From the NCBI RefSeq assembly GCF_963678635.1, contig NC_087062.1, positions 23,828,177-23,892,176 of the forward strand: a stretch of DNA of 64,000 nucleotides, given 5' to 3'. The DNA comes from Symsagittifera roscoffensis (Eukaryota; Xenacoelomorpha; Acoela; Convolutidae). Positions 52,518 to 63,344 of the stretch are shown one piece after another. The translations under genes were made by a program, and so were the position numbers. Under the pieces are notes generated by a model. It was not told the DNA's origin and did not search any database. It was given only the letters and a program-made list of their open reading frames with translations. Position 1 is the first letter of the stretch. Each line of letters opens with the position of its first letter.

Positions 52518-53471
52518 TACGAGGGAACCTTAAACCTCGTGAAGCTATTGTTTACCGAAACTACTCTCGCAGTAAAAATTGGTAAAGAAATTGGTGCCAT
52601 CTTTACCACAAACATCGGGGTCCCCCAAGGAGACTCTATTTCCCCGAAACTCTTCACCTACTATCTCGACAAAGCGCTAAAAGAAGTCGACGGAAGTAGA
52701 AAAGGTACAGAGTCAGATCACACATTCTGCCTTCAATCTCCAGTCCTGCCGCTGCACATGAAATATGCAGACGATGTCGATTTCATCACTGTGAATGACA
52801 TCAGCAAAGAAGAACTACTTGATGTCACGGAAAAGACCTTTGAGAAATACAACCTTAAACTCAACAACGACAAGACGGCAATGACGATCTTAGCCAAAAC
52901 AGCAGACCTCTCCAACACCAAAAAACTTGGCTCTATTTTAGATGACCAAGCAGACATCAAACAACGCAATCAACTAGCTACCATTGCCCTGAGCAAATAC
53001 CAAAAAATCTGGAAAAATCCGTATGTGAAGGTATGTAACAAGGTAAGTGTTTACACGACGTATGTACGGTCCATACTAACCTACAACTGCTCAACCTGGC
53101 ATGCTAACAAGGGCACGAACGATAAACTTGATATTCTTCACAAAACACCTGAGAAGGGTACTGAACATTCATTGATGTGTTGTACGAGGTAACGAGCACT
53201 GTACCTCTTTCAGAATTTGTGACTGAGCGAAGACGCAAGCACCTGGGACACGTATTACGACGAGACACGACCATCAAGCAAATCTACGAACACGTGCAAA
53301 CTCTACCCAAACGAAAAGGAAAAGGACAGAAACCAGCCAACCTGTTGAAGACCTTCAGAAAGGATTTCCAGACCGACGACGTCCACATCCTGGAAGAAAA
53401 AGCTTTCGCAAGAACATTATAACCTTAATGCGCTCTTGATATCATTCATTCATTCATTCATTCTTCAATTG
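52508..53471 (+). pseudogene. 5'-truncated LINE with 10-bp target duplication
   Basis: Insert 52,518-53,461 is flanked by TCTTCAATTG at 52,508-52,517 and 53,462-53,471. It encodes the palm and thumb of a non-LTR RT: GVPQGDSISPKLFTYYLD, the catalytic YADD at 52,764-52,775 (MKYADDVDFIT), KYNLKLNNDKTAM, then after a frameshift near 53,180 the C-terminal RRRKHLGHVLRRDTTI. The reading frame ends at 53,422 and the element ends in (CATT)n at 53,443-53,461. 5' truncation, target duplication and a microsatellite-like tail are the marks of target-primed reverse transcription. A different lineage from the PHD-finger LINE (YADD and GVPQGD against YLDD and QQGDP). Confidence 0.88.
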
Positions 53472-53734
53472 ATTTTGTTCCCAGCGCCCTGGGGTAAGCG
53501 GGCTCTAGAACTCCCACCTTACCCTCCGACCCCCGGAACTTTTGGTCTGAACAAAAATAAAAAGCTAAATCGTACCAAGCGGAGGGTCCGTACCTTCCGC
53601 CTAACACAATGCAGCACATTAAGGCCTCTAACTCGGGCGTACGCCGGGAGCGGGTGGTTCGTCGCTGAAACATTTGCTGATCGTGATGGTCTGGACTTTA
53701 CCAGGCCCACCCAGGAGCGCCATAATAACGTTTA
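53472..53734 (-). other. Element M leader, proximal part with primer-site word
   Basis: Reverse complement of 29,518-29,780. Directly downstream (minus sense) of the 5' LTR it keeps TGGCGCTCCTGGGTGGGC, the candidate primer site. Conservation of this leader next to an LTR shows the true 5' to 3' direction of element M. Confidence 0.75.
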
Positions 53735-54259
53735 TGTAACATTCGCCCAGACATTACACAGTGACGGAGCGTTATAAAAGTATTTATTGACCATTGGCAG
53801 GTATCAGTTACCCTAGTTCTACTCGTTATTAACCGTCTAGACCTAGCCAGTTTGTTTTCTGGTCTGTTTAGGGCTAAGTAAAAAGTTACCATTTTTTGGC
53901 CATCAGTCAAACGAATTTTGATCAGCTTTCGTTCCATGCGGAAATTACCACATAACTGGGTCTTGGAACCGCAGACCACGTTATTATTATTAAAAACACG
54001 GCTCGGACTTCTTTATCTGGTGTGTTTTTTGTGACATTTTTTCGCTTATATTCGGTATGTGTTTTTCTTGTATTTTCTGGACAAAATGGGCGTTTGTGCA
54101 GTTCTGAGAAGTATTCCAGTTCCAATCGGAAATTTGAAATTTTAGAATTCTAGAATATTCCTACCCTCCTTTTCGTCACGATTTCACCGTTAGCGTCTTT
54201 AACGTCTCTTTTCGTTCTCGTCGGAGGGTTCGACTGTGCTAATCCGGGGTAATGGCACA
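53735..54259 (-). mobile_element. 5' LTR of element M (internally shortened)
   Basis: Minus-strand ends are TGTGCCATTACCCC at 54,259 and GCGAATGTTACA at 53,735. At 525 bp it lacks about 350 bp relative to element C's LTR, from the middle. It contains the uninterrupted site GTCTAGACCTAGCCAG into which the solo LTR at 10,656 inserted in the 3' LTR. No clear target duplication is seen at the outer ends of element M. Confidence 0.75.
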
Positions 54260-54373
54260 AGCATGTGAAATATTGGTAGATATCTTGCGACTTCTTCAAT
54301 TTTTTTGAAGGTGCTTTTGTTTTCTGTCGGCTAGCTTGTCTGTGTTGTATCGAACGAACATGGATCCTAGCTC

Positions 54374-55320
54374 TGTAACATTCGCCCGGAAGATACATAT
54401 CGACGGATAACAAAACTAAGTCTTAAGACGACTGGCTAGCGTCTAAACAGAGCTTTGCATGTTTTTCACCGTCTCTACCAAGCCAGTACTTTTCGGTGGT
54501 CTTTTCTAACATCGGGTCGACAAAAACGTTACTGTTCTCCGGCTTCGACCAGAACGCTCAAATTAACTGAATTACATGCAAAAATAGTGAGCTCATGGCT
54601 GGGTCTCAGTATCCCCAGACCACGAGGTCACTCCTAAAAACAGGGCTACTACTTATTATATTACTATTGTTTTTGTTCAGTAGATAAAAATCATCATCTC
54701 CATCGAAGTTGGATCAACCCTTCCCCCCCCCCCCCCCCCCAACTCTTAGCACCTCATCCTTGTCAAAACTAATCCAAATATCAACTAAATTCAAGTCAGG
54801 ACATGACAGGATGCTAAAAGTTCATATGAGTCAATAAAAGTTTTCCGTCCCGAGACCCTTCCGGATTCTTGAATCCGGTGAATCAAGCTCCTTAATTTCG
54901 ACTTCACGACAACACGGAAGGCTGGTTTCTTACCCTTCACCGTTGTTCGCAACGGCCTTGCAACTATTGTAGCAGCACAATAGTTGCAACTCGGAACGTT
55001 CTCTGCAATCTGCTGCTGTTTTTCTTCAATTTCGACTTCTTCAATTTCGATAAAGTTGTTCTCGTCAGCGCAACTAATGTTGTTGTTGTGTTCTTTCACT
55101 CGTTTTTTGTTAAAATGGCCGTTTCAGCATTTCTCAGAAATGTGACGTCATCATTCGAATTTTTGAAATTTTAAAATACTAGAATATTCCAGCCTTCACC
55201 GTTTGGCTAAACGTTCCAATAACGCCCTTAGTTCTTAAAAACCACCAATCCGGAAGGCTTACTGCTAAAATTCCGAATTCTGCAGAGATTGCATTTTGGC
55301 CATTCTGGTCGAATGTCACA
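54374..55320 (-). mobile_element. Solo LTR, second subfamily
   Basis: Minus-strand TGTGACATTCGACCAG to GGGCGAATGTTACA, 947 bp, flanked by CTC on both sides on the plus strand. Closest relative is element A's LTR at 6,458-7,433. It contains an 18-base poly-C run at 54,723-54,740. It lies 47 bp upstream of the start codon of the gene at 55,368, oriented away from it. Confidence 0.85.
54723..54740. repeat. Homopolymer of 18 C
   Basis: Uninterrupted C run inside the solo LTR; the related LTR at 7,010-7,025 has only AGAAAGGG (complement). Either an expanded tract or a sequencing/assembly artefact. Confidence 0.9.
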
Positions 55321-55367
55321 CTCGGCTTGGCCACTGTATTTAATTTGTACTACATTTTTTAGAGAGA

Positions 55368-55970
55368 ATGGCTCTACTGAATTTGTGTTACATACTTGCG
55401 TTTTTAATTGTGTTTGCCTCTCGTTTGCAACTGTTCTCAAGTCTACCTTATGAGTACAGTAAGCACATGAGTTCTCAGTATTATAGTTCTGGAAGAAATA
55501 TTTTTAATCGCGGTAATGACGCAAATTGGGGATATAATAATGCCCGTAACAGTGGATCGTGGGGTTCTAGTAGCAGTGGAAACAATGATAGGTATTCGAG
55601 ATACAATTACAACCCTGATGAAACGTTGGGATACTTAAATAATGGACAAAATTTTGGATTCACTGGTTTCTCCAGATACACTGGTTATCATGGTCAGAAT
55701 GCCGCACCCTTAAGCGGACTCCCAGTTAGTTCAGCTAATATCCCGCGTACCAATAGCTACTTCGATAGTGTATGGGACTATGAACGCCAAAATAGCGTCG
55801 CCAGAGCGCACTATGTTCTCTTGAGCAGCAGTGGACCGAGTCGGAGACCAAACTATTTAAATGCAGCATTAGCAGGAGGTCGAGTTCATCACTATCTTAA
55901 CCACGATAGAGTAGCAGACATTAAAACCAAACGTCGCTATGAGGATATGCTATGGTACGGCTATTTTTAG
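55368..55970 (+). CDS. Small secreted Gly/Asn/Ser/Tyr-rich protein
   Basis: An intact 200-codon frame, the only undamaged one of this size outside the mobile elements. The first 27 residues (hydrophobic LLNLCYILAFLIVFASRL followed by a polar part) look like a signal peptide. Residues about 35-110 are low-complexity, rich in G, N, S, Y and R (NWGYNNARNSGSWGSSSSGN); the C-terminal 40 residues are more ordered, with two histidines in VHHYLNHDR and an aromatic end (MLWYGYF). It may be a cuticle, silk-like or other extracellular matrix protein; I do not recognise a family. TTTTTTAG ends five bases before the ATG, so an upstream exon or trans-splice site is possible. No introns needed. Confidence 0.65.
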   Translation: MALLNLCYILAFLIVFASRLQLFSSLPYEYSKHMSSQYYSSGRNIFNRGNDANWGYNNARNSGSWGSSSSGNNDRYSRYNYNPDETLGYLNNGQNFGFTGFSRYTGYHGQNAAPLSGLPVSSANIPRTNSYFDSVWDYERQNSVARAHYVLLSSSGPSRRPNYLNAALAGGRVHHYLNHDRVADIKTKRRYEDMLWYGYF

Positions 55971-56493
55971 ACTGAACCATTGAATTGAAATGTATCAAAT
56001 TTTGAATTATCAAATTGCGAATGTTTGATTGATTTTTACAAATTTATGTTATAAAACATATATCTTGTTTTTCTACGTACGAGAGCAGCTGAAAGAATAT
56101 AGTATGATAATTGGTGGTATCAGGCTTTTTATTTTCTATAACAACTTTGTTGCCCAAAACGGAATTTTTTGAAAGCAGTGTGAGTGGAGCTGTAGCGGAG
56201 TACTACCTCCATCCACTTATGCTCGCAGGCGTCTGCTGTAATTTATTGTTGCGGCCGCCTTACTAAAAGTGACCGAAAAGAACTATGGGTTAGCTATTCA
56301 TTTTTTCGCCCGATTTTGAATACCTCAAAGAAAGCTGGTAGGGTAGTCAAGTATGGTATCAAAAATAGCAGAACAATGTCGCACTTTTCCAGAAAAAGTG
56401 GTCTGGTCTTTTCCGTTTTTCAGGCCGAATGACACGTAATTTATCATAACGAGGCCAAACTGTGCACTGAATAGGCGCCTAATTTGATTTGTA

Positions 56494-56541
56494 TAGGTCC
56501 ATGGAATCCATGGACTGTAGGTCCATGGAATCCATGGACAA
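56494..56541. repeat. Tandem near-palindromes TAGGTCCATGGAATCCATGG
   Basis: Two identical 24-bp units, each containing GTCCATGGAATCCATGGAC, which is its own reverse complement except for the central base. Together they could form a cruciform or bind a dimeric factor. Confidence 0.85.
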
Positions 56542-57371
56542 GTCTTTAAACATGTTGAAGTTAGTCGCACAATCAAATGAAACACAAGATCAAAGAGAGC
56601 AGTTTGGCCGCGTTATGATGAATGAAACTGAACTCTCATTTCAATCATAATGCATTTTTTAAAATGTAGCTTTTTTTACCTCCGATGTTTGAACTCTTTG
56701 ATTTATTTCAATCGCCACTCACAGAAAACTATAACAGAAAAGTTGGCAAGCTGTTTTTTCTAGTATTTCAATGCAAGTTTTTTCAGATTTTTGATTTTCT
56801 TTACTTTAATTGCGGTGGTAGAAATTGCGGTGCTACCTGCCCAGAAACTGATTATGCTTTTTGTTGATTTAATTGTTTTAGCTCAAATGTTTTTCGCGGA
56901 GATGCTTGCTTGGTTGTTCGTTTTTCTGAAATGAATTTCGTTAATTTAGTTTCGTTCAATGAATTTCATGCAACTAATTTTTTGTCTGATTGCTTTGAAA
57001 ATTTTGTTGATAAAACCCAATTGTATTCTGAAGGTTATATTGATTCAATTTCTTAAAGAAGTTTGATTCAAATTTTTTGATATTCGATTTTTAACTTTGC
57101 GATAAGCAAGGGTATTGCAATCGGGCACTACACTTTTTTCTCCCTTAAATAACTTTGTTCACAGAATGGTCAATTACAAAAGGGATGGTAAATTTTACGA
57201 CTGCTGACTTACAGACTACTGTCATGGTAAATTTCTTCAAATTTTAAATAAACCTATCGTGATTTTTTAACTCGTATTCCTGGTTTTTGTCCTAATTTTC
57301 GTCGCCTCATTATCCAATTTTTTACATGCAGTTTACCACACTGATTTTTCTTGTGCTGTAAGCAACTTTAA

Positions 57372-57389
57372 TTGCACTTGCAAGTGCAA
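57372..57389. repeat. Perfect 18-bp palindrome
   Basis: TTGCACTTGCAAGTGCAA reads the same on both strands. No neighbouring feature explains it. Confidence 0.95.
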
Positions 57390-58479
57390 GTGTTGTTCAT
57401 TGTAGTTTCAAGCGGAACTTAAAACTTAAAAGATTTTTAGTATTTTTTTATTCAAATGTCTGGCATGTTTGTTATGAACTTATCTCGTGACAAATAGAGT
57501 AGTTTTACTTCTGGTAGACCTGGTTTTCTTGTCAACTTTCATTTTTTGTTATTACATTTCTGTTGCATCGCAAGTGGTGCTGCCCAAATGAGAAAAGGGA
57601 CAGATCAGGAAATCTAGTTATATAAGCTGACTGGCATCATAACGAGGTGATCAATTAGGTTCGCAAAATTTTATTGTTTCGAATTTATTGGTCTTATTTT
57701 ATTCTTCCATAGGTGTAGCGCAGCTTGATTTCAGGGTTTTTTTGTTACGCAAATAAAATGTTCACTTATTTAGAAATTCCACTGTAGCATTTGAAATTGC
57801 ATAGCATCTGTTCTCTGCTTTATTTGTGTGAATGTCGCAGGTTTGAATCTCAAGAGGTACACGAGTTTTTGCTAAATTGAGATTTTTAAAAATTTTTCTT
57901 GTACTTTATAGAGCTGCATTTGTCCTGTTCTCGCAAGTGTGTGTTATAACATAGAAAACTTCTGCAATCGAAAAAATCGATTTTTTTTGTGTGTATGGGA
58001 GAGGAGACTAGCCATGGCTCATCAACCTAGAATAACACTACTTACACAACAGTAGCAATGATTCAAGTTTCAGTAGCAAGGATTCAATAAGTGGATCTAA
58101 AAAGAAAACCTTTCAAACCGGTTTTTCATCTCCACTGAGGTAATTTCTTGGAAATTTTTTTAACGTCGGGCTGAATCACGACTGAAATAGATTAATATTG
58201 ATGAATCCTTCGACACCATCCTAAGGTGCCTTGTTTGATTCTTCACGTACTTTGTAACGATGCTTCAGGAACCCTTCCTATCATTTTTCTAGGAATCTAT
58301 TATTTATTTAAATGCGGGCTTCACTATCTCGCCATACTTAAGCTTTTTCAACGTATTATTTTCGCATGTTTAAGCTATATCGTATATTGCAATGGTTAAG
58401 AATTTTTTTTTCGATTTTCCAATTTGATTTTAGTGGTTATTTTACCGAGTTTAAATTAAGCAGCCCAAAATCGAATTAG

Positions 58480-60000
58480 GGGTGGGAAATTTGGCCTCCA
58501 ATTTTGAATGCCCGAATCATTTTAGTTAACGAGATAAGACGATTTTTGAGATTTTTTCAAAAATTTTTAGAAAACTTAAATTACTATTTTTTAAAAATCT
58601 GAAATTCCCAACCCTGTAGTTGGGTACTCTCAGAGTACTATCAAGGATTGCGAATCTTGCCTCCAATTATGACTGTTCAAATCCTTGTAGTTTTCGAGAT
58701 ATGACGTATTTTGTGATTTTTTCAAAAAAATTTCAGAAAACTTATATTAATTTTTTTTCGCATAATCTGTAATTCCCAACCTTGTAGTTGGGTCCTGTCA
58801 GAGTACTCTCAAAGATTACGAATCTTGCCTCGAAATATGACTGCTCAACTCTTTGTAATTTCGAGATCTGACGTTTTTTGTGATTTTTTCAATAATTTTC
58901 AGAAAGTTTAAGATTATTATTTTTTTTGAAAAATCTGAATTTTTCAACCATGTAGTTGGGTTCTGTCAGAGTTCTATCAAGGATTGCGAATCTTGCCTCC
59001 AAATATGACTGACCAAATCCTTGTAGTTTTCGATATTTGACGTTTTTTGTTATTTTTTCAAAAATTTTCAGAAAACTTATATTAATTTTTTTTCGCAAAA
59101 TCTGAAATTCCCAACCTTGTAGTTGGGTCCTGTCAGAGTACTCTCAAAGATTGCGAATCTTGCCTCGAAATATGACTGCTCAACTCTTTGTAATTTCGAG
59201 ATCTGACGTTTTTTGTGATTTTTTCAATAATTTTCAGAAAGTTTAAGATTATTATTTTTTTGAAAAATCTGAATTTTTCAACCATGTAGTTGGGTTCTGT
59301 CAGAGTACTATCAAGGATTGCGAATCTTGCCCCCACATATGACTGGCCAAATCCTTGTAGTTTTCGAGATTTGAGGTTTTTTGTGATTTTTTCAAAAATT
59401 TTCAGAAAACTTGAATTATTTTTATTTTTTTAAAATCTGAAATTCCCAAACCTGTAGTTAGGTCCTGTCAGAGTAAAATTAAATTAATTATTTTTCGAAA
59501 TATGAAATTCCCAACGCTGTAGTTCGGTGTTGTCAGGGTACTCTAAAGATTTGCAAATCTTGCCGCTTGCGACTGCTCAAATGCTTTGAGTTTCCGAGAT
59601 GTGACGTTTTTTGATTTTTTCAAAATTTCTCAAAAAAAACTTATCTACAAAGAAATTCAAAAAATTTGAAACTACTAATTTGATGAAGATACAACCTTAT
59701 TGTCAGCGTACACACAGGCGCCTAAAATCTTGCCTCTTCGTATGAATGCTCAAATCCTTTTAGTTTTTTAGATAAGATGTTTTTTTCATTTTTTTTCGGG
59801 AAACTTAGTTTTAAAAAAATTCACAAAATTTCGAAATCCTAACCCTATAGTAGGGTGCTCTCAGGGACTCTCAGTGGTTGCAAATCTGGCCTCCAAATTT
59901 CTCTAGAGGCCCATTAAGTTTTCGAGATGACGTTTTTAAAATGGGAATTAAAAAGTTCGAAATTTGGTGCAGTCAGAGTACACTAAAAGTTTGCAGATGT
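58480..60000. repeat. Minisatellite, about 168-bp unit with dimeric higher-order pattern
   Basis: The word CGAATCTTGC recurs at about 58,651, 58,819, 58,987, 59,154 and 59,321, giving a 167-168 bp period. Units 1, 3 and 5 carry CTCC plus CAAATCCTTGTAGTTTTCGA; units 2 and 4 carry CTCGAAATATGACTGCTC and CTTTGTAATTTCGAG, so the array is a repeat of a 335-bp dimer. Degenerate units extend left to about 58,480 and right to about 60,000. The minus-strand open frames inside it are products of the repeat. Every unit contains TTTTCAAAAATTTTCAGAAA-like sequence. Confidence 0.88.
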
Positions 60001-60481
60001 TGTTTCCAATATATGCGGTTTTTCATGAGTAGACGAACAATTTCGAAGCACCGGAGGTGCGTTAAACGCTAGTTGCTGTTTAAATACAAGCTGACCGAAA
60101 GAAATTATAATTCCTTTCATCTTACCATATGCAGTTTTCTCTGATTGTTTTTCGTTTTAAACTATTTTACGAAAAATCTCATTTGTTCAGCGGATGGGGA
60201 GTGATATGATGAGAAATAACTGAAAAATCAGCTATTTCAAGACAGTAACGTTTTTGAGCATTTTTTGAAAGGTTGACAGATAAGGATTTTTTCGGCGCGA
60301 GCTATCCTGTGAAGTTAACTATTCATTGTGTATTTAGAACGAAACAAGGGTTAGTCGAGCAAAGTTGAAAGAAATCAAAAGGGAGAACTTCTGGAAAACT
60401 GAAGGAATGAAATTTCAGTGTTAGTTGGTCGCTTTTCCCATCTCGGAACGCTGCTGGTTGGTAGACCACCTGAACCAGGCA

Positions 60482-60785
60482 GCGGCGGATCTAGGAATTT
60501 CTTGAGGGGGCAGATTTTTAAAACCTTTTTATGTCTACCTTTTGTTTTAGCCTACCAAATTCATTTTCCGAGTGCCTCCAAAATAAAATGAAGCCCCTAT
60601 TTTGAACTAAATTTTTTTTGAAAAAAGAGTCGCGTTTTGTGACGCGAACTCTCCTTCAAAATTAGTATATATTGGTCGGCCAAAAATTGATGTTATAAAT
60701 TAATACCAAAAGGGGGACCCTTTGGTTGGCGAGGGGGTCGAATCCCTGAGTGGAGAGCGTCCTTCCTCCCCCCTAAATCCGTTCA
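60482..60785. mobile_element. Probable MITE-like element
   Basis: About 300 bp bounded by CGGATCTAGG (60,486-60,495) and CCTAAATCCG (60,772-60,781), which form inverted termini with one mismatch, followed inside by G-rich (GAGGGGGCAG) and C-rich (CCTCCCCCC) stretches on opposite strands. No coding sequence. The target duplication is unclear, so the outer limits are approximate. Confidence 0.5.
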
Positions 60786-62311
60786 TGGAACCATGTAAAA
60801 GTCATACATTTTACGTCATACAGGCCCAGAGTCGGAATCGGGCTTTTTAAGGGCCGGGCTCTGACCTCATTTTTAGGATCAGCAACTGGGCCGGGCCTGG
60901 CTTTCAAAAGAGTTCGCACCTTTCACACTTCCGTTAAAAACTTTCACACTTCACTTAACACCTTTTGAGACTTCACTCCTGTTGAGATTTCCATTCACAA
61001 CTTTAGCCCGTTTCAACTCTGTACAGGTCCATATCGCTACTTGGTGAGTATTGACAAGCACCAAAATGATAAATTGGTCCCATTGGTACCAAAATCAAAA
61101 ATCAATCGCGTTAGTACCGAAAAAATTTAATTGGCCAAAGACTATTAAGCCGACTATTTTAGGCTCTTGGTTTAAGGTCGCCGGTGGGCGCGCGTCGCCG
61201 ATTTGCGGCGATAACCAGCTCTAATTTTCAAATAGAATCCTACTCTCTGTTGGCAAGCTCGCAACACGTTAGCGCGACTGCGGCGGTCACTATTCTGCTT
61301 TTTAGTTTTCTGTTTGAGCAGTAGAAAATTTCTGTAATAATTCGTTGGCTCGCAATTCGACCAATCAGAAATCGAGTTGAATAATTTTGGTACAAATGGG
61401 ACCGATTTGTAGGAACAAGTGGGACTTCACCTCGCTACTTTGCCTTGCCATTAGCTGTTTAAAGAGGCTGCTTCATATTATCTTTACAGAAGAGCTCACA
61501 AACGCCAAGCATCAACACTGTTTCAGTCCTTTTCTCTCCACCATCACTGCACAATCAACCCTTGAACCACATATTTTTAATCGGAATCGCGCTCCCCGTG
61601 CGTACTGTCCTGACCGCGATATTCTAGATTTTTTTGAGGCTGTCCATGCGGTGTGTCATTTTGCACTCTTGGAAGGTGTGCATGAAAACCAGCTTTAAAT
61701 TTATTTGTACATGCCTCGCACGCACCAGAACATGTCCACATCATTTCTTACGCGGACGATTTTCACATTTTTCCCCTAAAATACTGATAAGAATAATTCA
61801 ACAAAAGCTTGAACGGTTATGTGCGCAATCTGATGACTTTTTCATCTCTCAAATGGATAAGTAACCCCCTTTTCTTCCTTTTATTTAAAAAACATTATTA
61901 AAAGATCATCAACAAAGTGCAAACATTCTGCTGAAAAAGGCAGACGCAGTAAAGGAGCCCTAAGTTTTTAATAGCCGAGACGAAGTCTCTTTTTTGGGTT
62001 TTGTATTTGTAAAATCTCTTCTAAGTGGAGCCACATGGCAAAAAAACCAAGTTCCATTCCGAAACCCCACCCTCTAAAGGAATTCGTTTTCTTCTCAAGT
62101 TGAACTTAAGATAGTTAAGTTGACAGAACTATCCATTTACAGAACTACCAGCTGTAATTTTTCTCAGCTGCGGTCTGGCCATAGTCGGCTTTTAAATACT
62201 TCCCTCTCCCATTTGGACAGCTCCCTTCCCGTCTTTGCCGAACTTTCCTTGTACATCACATAGCTTGCCATCTGCTCAATTGTCCCAAAAACTCTTTTCT
62301 ACTTATACATG
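60786..62311. other. Intergenic region without a supported gene
   Basis: Two overlapping plus-strand open frames (61,387-61,698 and 61,634-61,864) exist, but neither has a domain, plausible flanking splice sites or a homologue I can name. A stretch at 60,920-61,010 repeats CTTTCACACTTC and CTTTAGCCC-type words. I leave it unassigned. Confidence 0.5.
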
Positions 62312-62425
62312 CAGACTTGTGGCTTCGGCCGGTGGGTTTTGCGAAGTTCCTCAAGTTGGTGTCAGACGAGCCCAATCCTACCAAGGTGGGCTAACAAACA
62401 CAAGCAGTGGTTGATTGATTGATTA
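62312..62425 (+). mobile_element. SINE- or LINE-type 3' tail ending in (GATT)n
   Basis: GACTTGTGGCTTCGGCCGG through CCAATCCTACCAAGGTGGGC to a terminal TTGATTGATTGATT at 62,410-62,424. A G+C-rich hairpin-capable tail followed by a tetranucleotide run is typical of the 3' end of short non-LTR insertions. No polymerase III box is evident, so the parent class is open. Confidence 0.4.
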
Positions 62426-62573
62426 AACAGACATGCAAACTTATCATAGATACTATTTTGAGAGTTAACTTTACAGCATTAATCTTCTAGCTTGTTGATA
62501 GGTAAAGCGGGAAGGGAGGTTAGTTTTCCCACTTATTTTAGCTGATTCAATAGTACGATTTAAGATAGAAAAC

Positions 62574-63344
62574 ATGAAAAAATTTGTATTCAAGAAGAAA
62601 GCGCCTGCATGTGCAACACCAGAGACACCATCGAGTGACCTGCAATCGAATGATTCGCCATCTCTGTTTTCAGTGTGCAGTAGCAAACCGAATGAAGTTA
62701 CCTTAGTCGACAATAAAGGCGCAACACAGACGCCAAAGACAGGTACCCTAATTACCAATCACATGAACTAATGTTTTCGAATAGAAATCGTAGGGATGCA
62801 AAATTAGCAGTTTAGAAGCTTATTCGATCAGAAGTTTTAAAGACTACACAGCGCATAAATAACAGTTGTGGCTGCTTGAACTTGAAAGAGGCGAAGTGTT
62901 TGACAGCTCCAAAATTATCATCAAACTTAACCAAAACATTCTAGAAGCAAAGAACATCAAAAGCATTCCCTGACTCAAAAACATCATTGAGTAATTATTA
63001 TAGTAACTAAGTTTTGAATAATTTTGATGTTAGCTCATTAATCACTCAATGAAACATGACCACACTCAATTTTAGATACCAAAAATCAGCCCGATACGCT
63101 CGATCTGGATTCGCCTAGTTTGTTTGATAACAATGAGAGCACTTACTCAGCAAAAAGACCGCCAGTTTCTCCCTTCAGTAAACCATTAATCAGCCACCAA
63201 AACAGTGGTTCAAGTGTACCGGTAGCTAAAGTGCTCCCTCAGAGAAAGAACGACAACGAACATAAAACAACAGAAATTTCTCTAACCGGTGTAGCTGAAT
63301 CCAGTAGCTCAGCATCTATTCGAAGTAATTCTACAAATACTCAG
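62574..63344 (+). CDS. First two coding exons of a serine-rich protein gene
   Basis: Exon 1 62,574-62,742 begins MKKFVFKKKAPACATPETPS and ends at donor AG|GTACCC. Exon 2 63,076-63,344 follows acceptor TTTTAG and ends at donor CAG|GTAATT. The phase fits (exon 1 ends after one base of a codon), giving 146 codons in frame without a stop. The peptide is low-complexity, serine/proline/asparagine-rich, with a basic start and the word D-S-P-S-L-F repeated once in each exon, as in disordered N-terminal tails of nuclear proteins with docking motifs. The rest of the gene would lie beyond the window. I do not recognise the family. Confidence 0.55.

Larger units (their letters stand above)
55971..58479. 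other. Intergenic AT-rich DNA
   Basis: No convincing gene. Short open frames on both strands (for example 56,325-56,585 minus and 56,685-56,867 plus) lack motifs. Contains two near-palindromic 24-bp repeats at 56,494-56,541 and a perfect 18-bp palindrome at 57,372-57,389. Confidence 0.6.

Noticed and set aside
58889-59336. Two minus-strand open frames with similar peptides
   Set aside because: They are adjacent units of the 168-bp minisatellite read in the same frame; the similarity is due to the repeat.
61387-61864. Two overlapping plus-strand open frames
   Set aside because: No motif, no splice context and AT-rich composition like the surroundings; not enough to call a gene.
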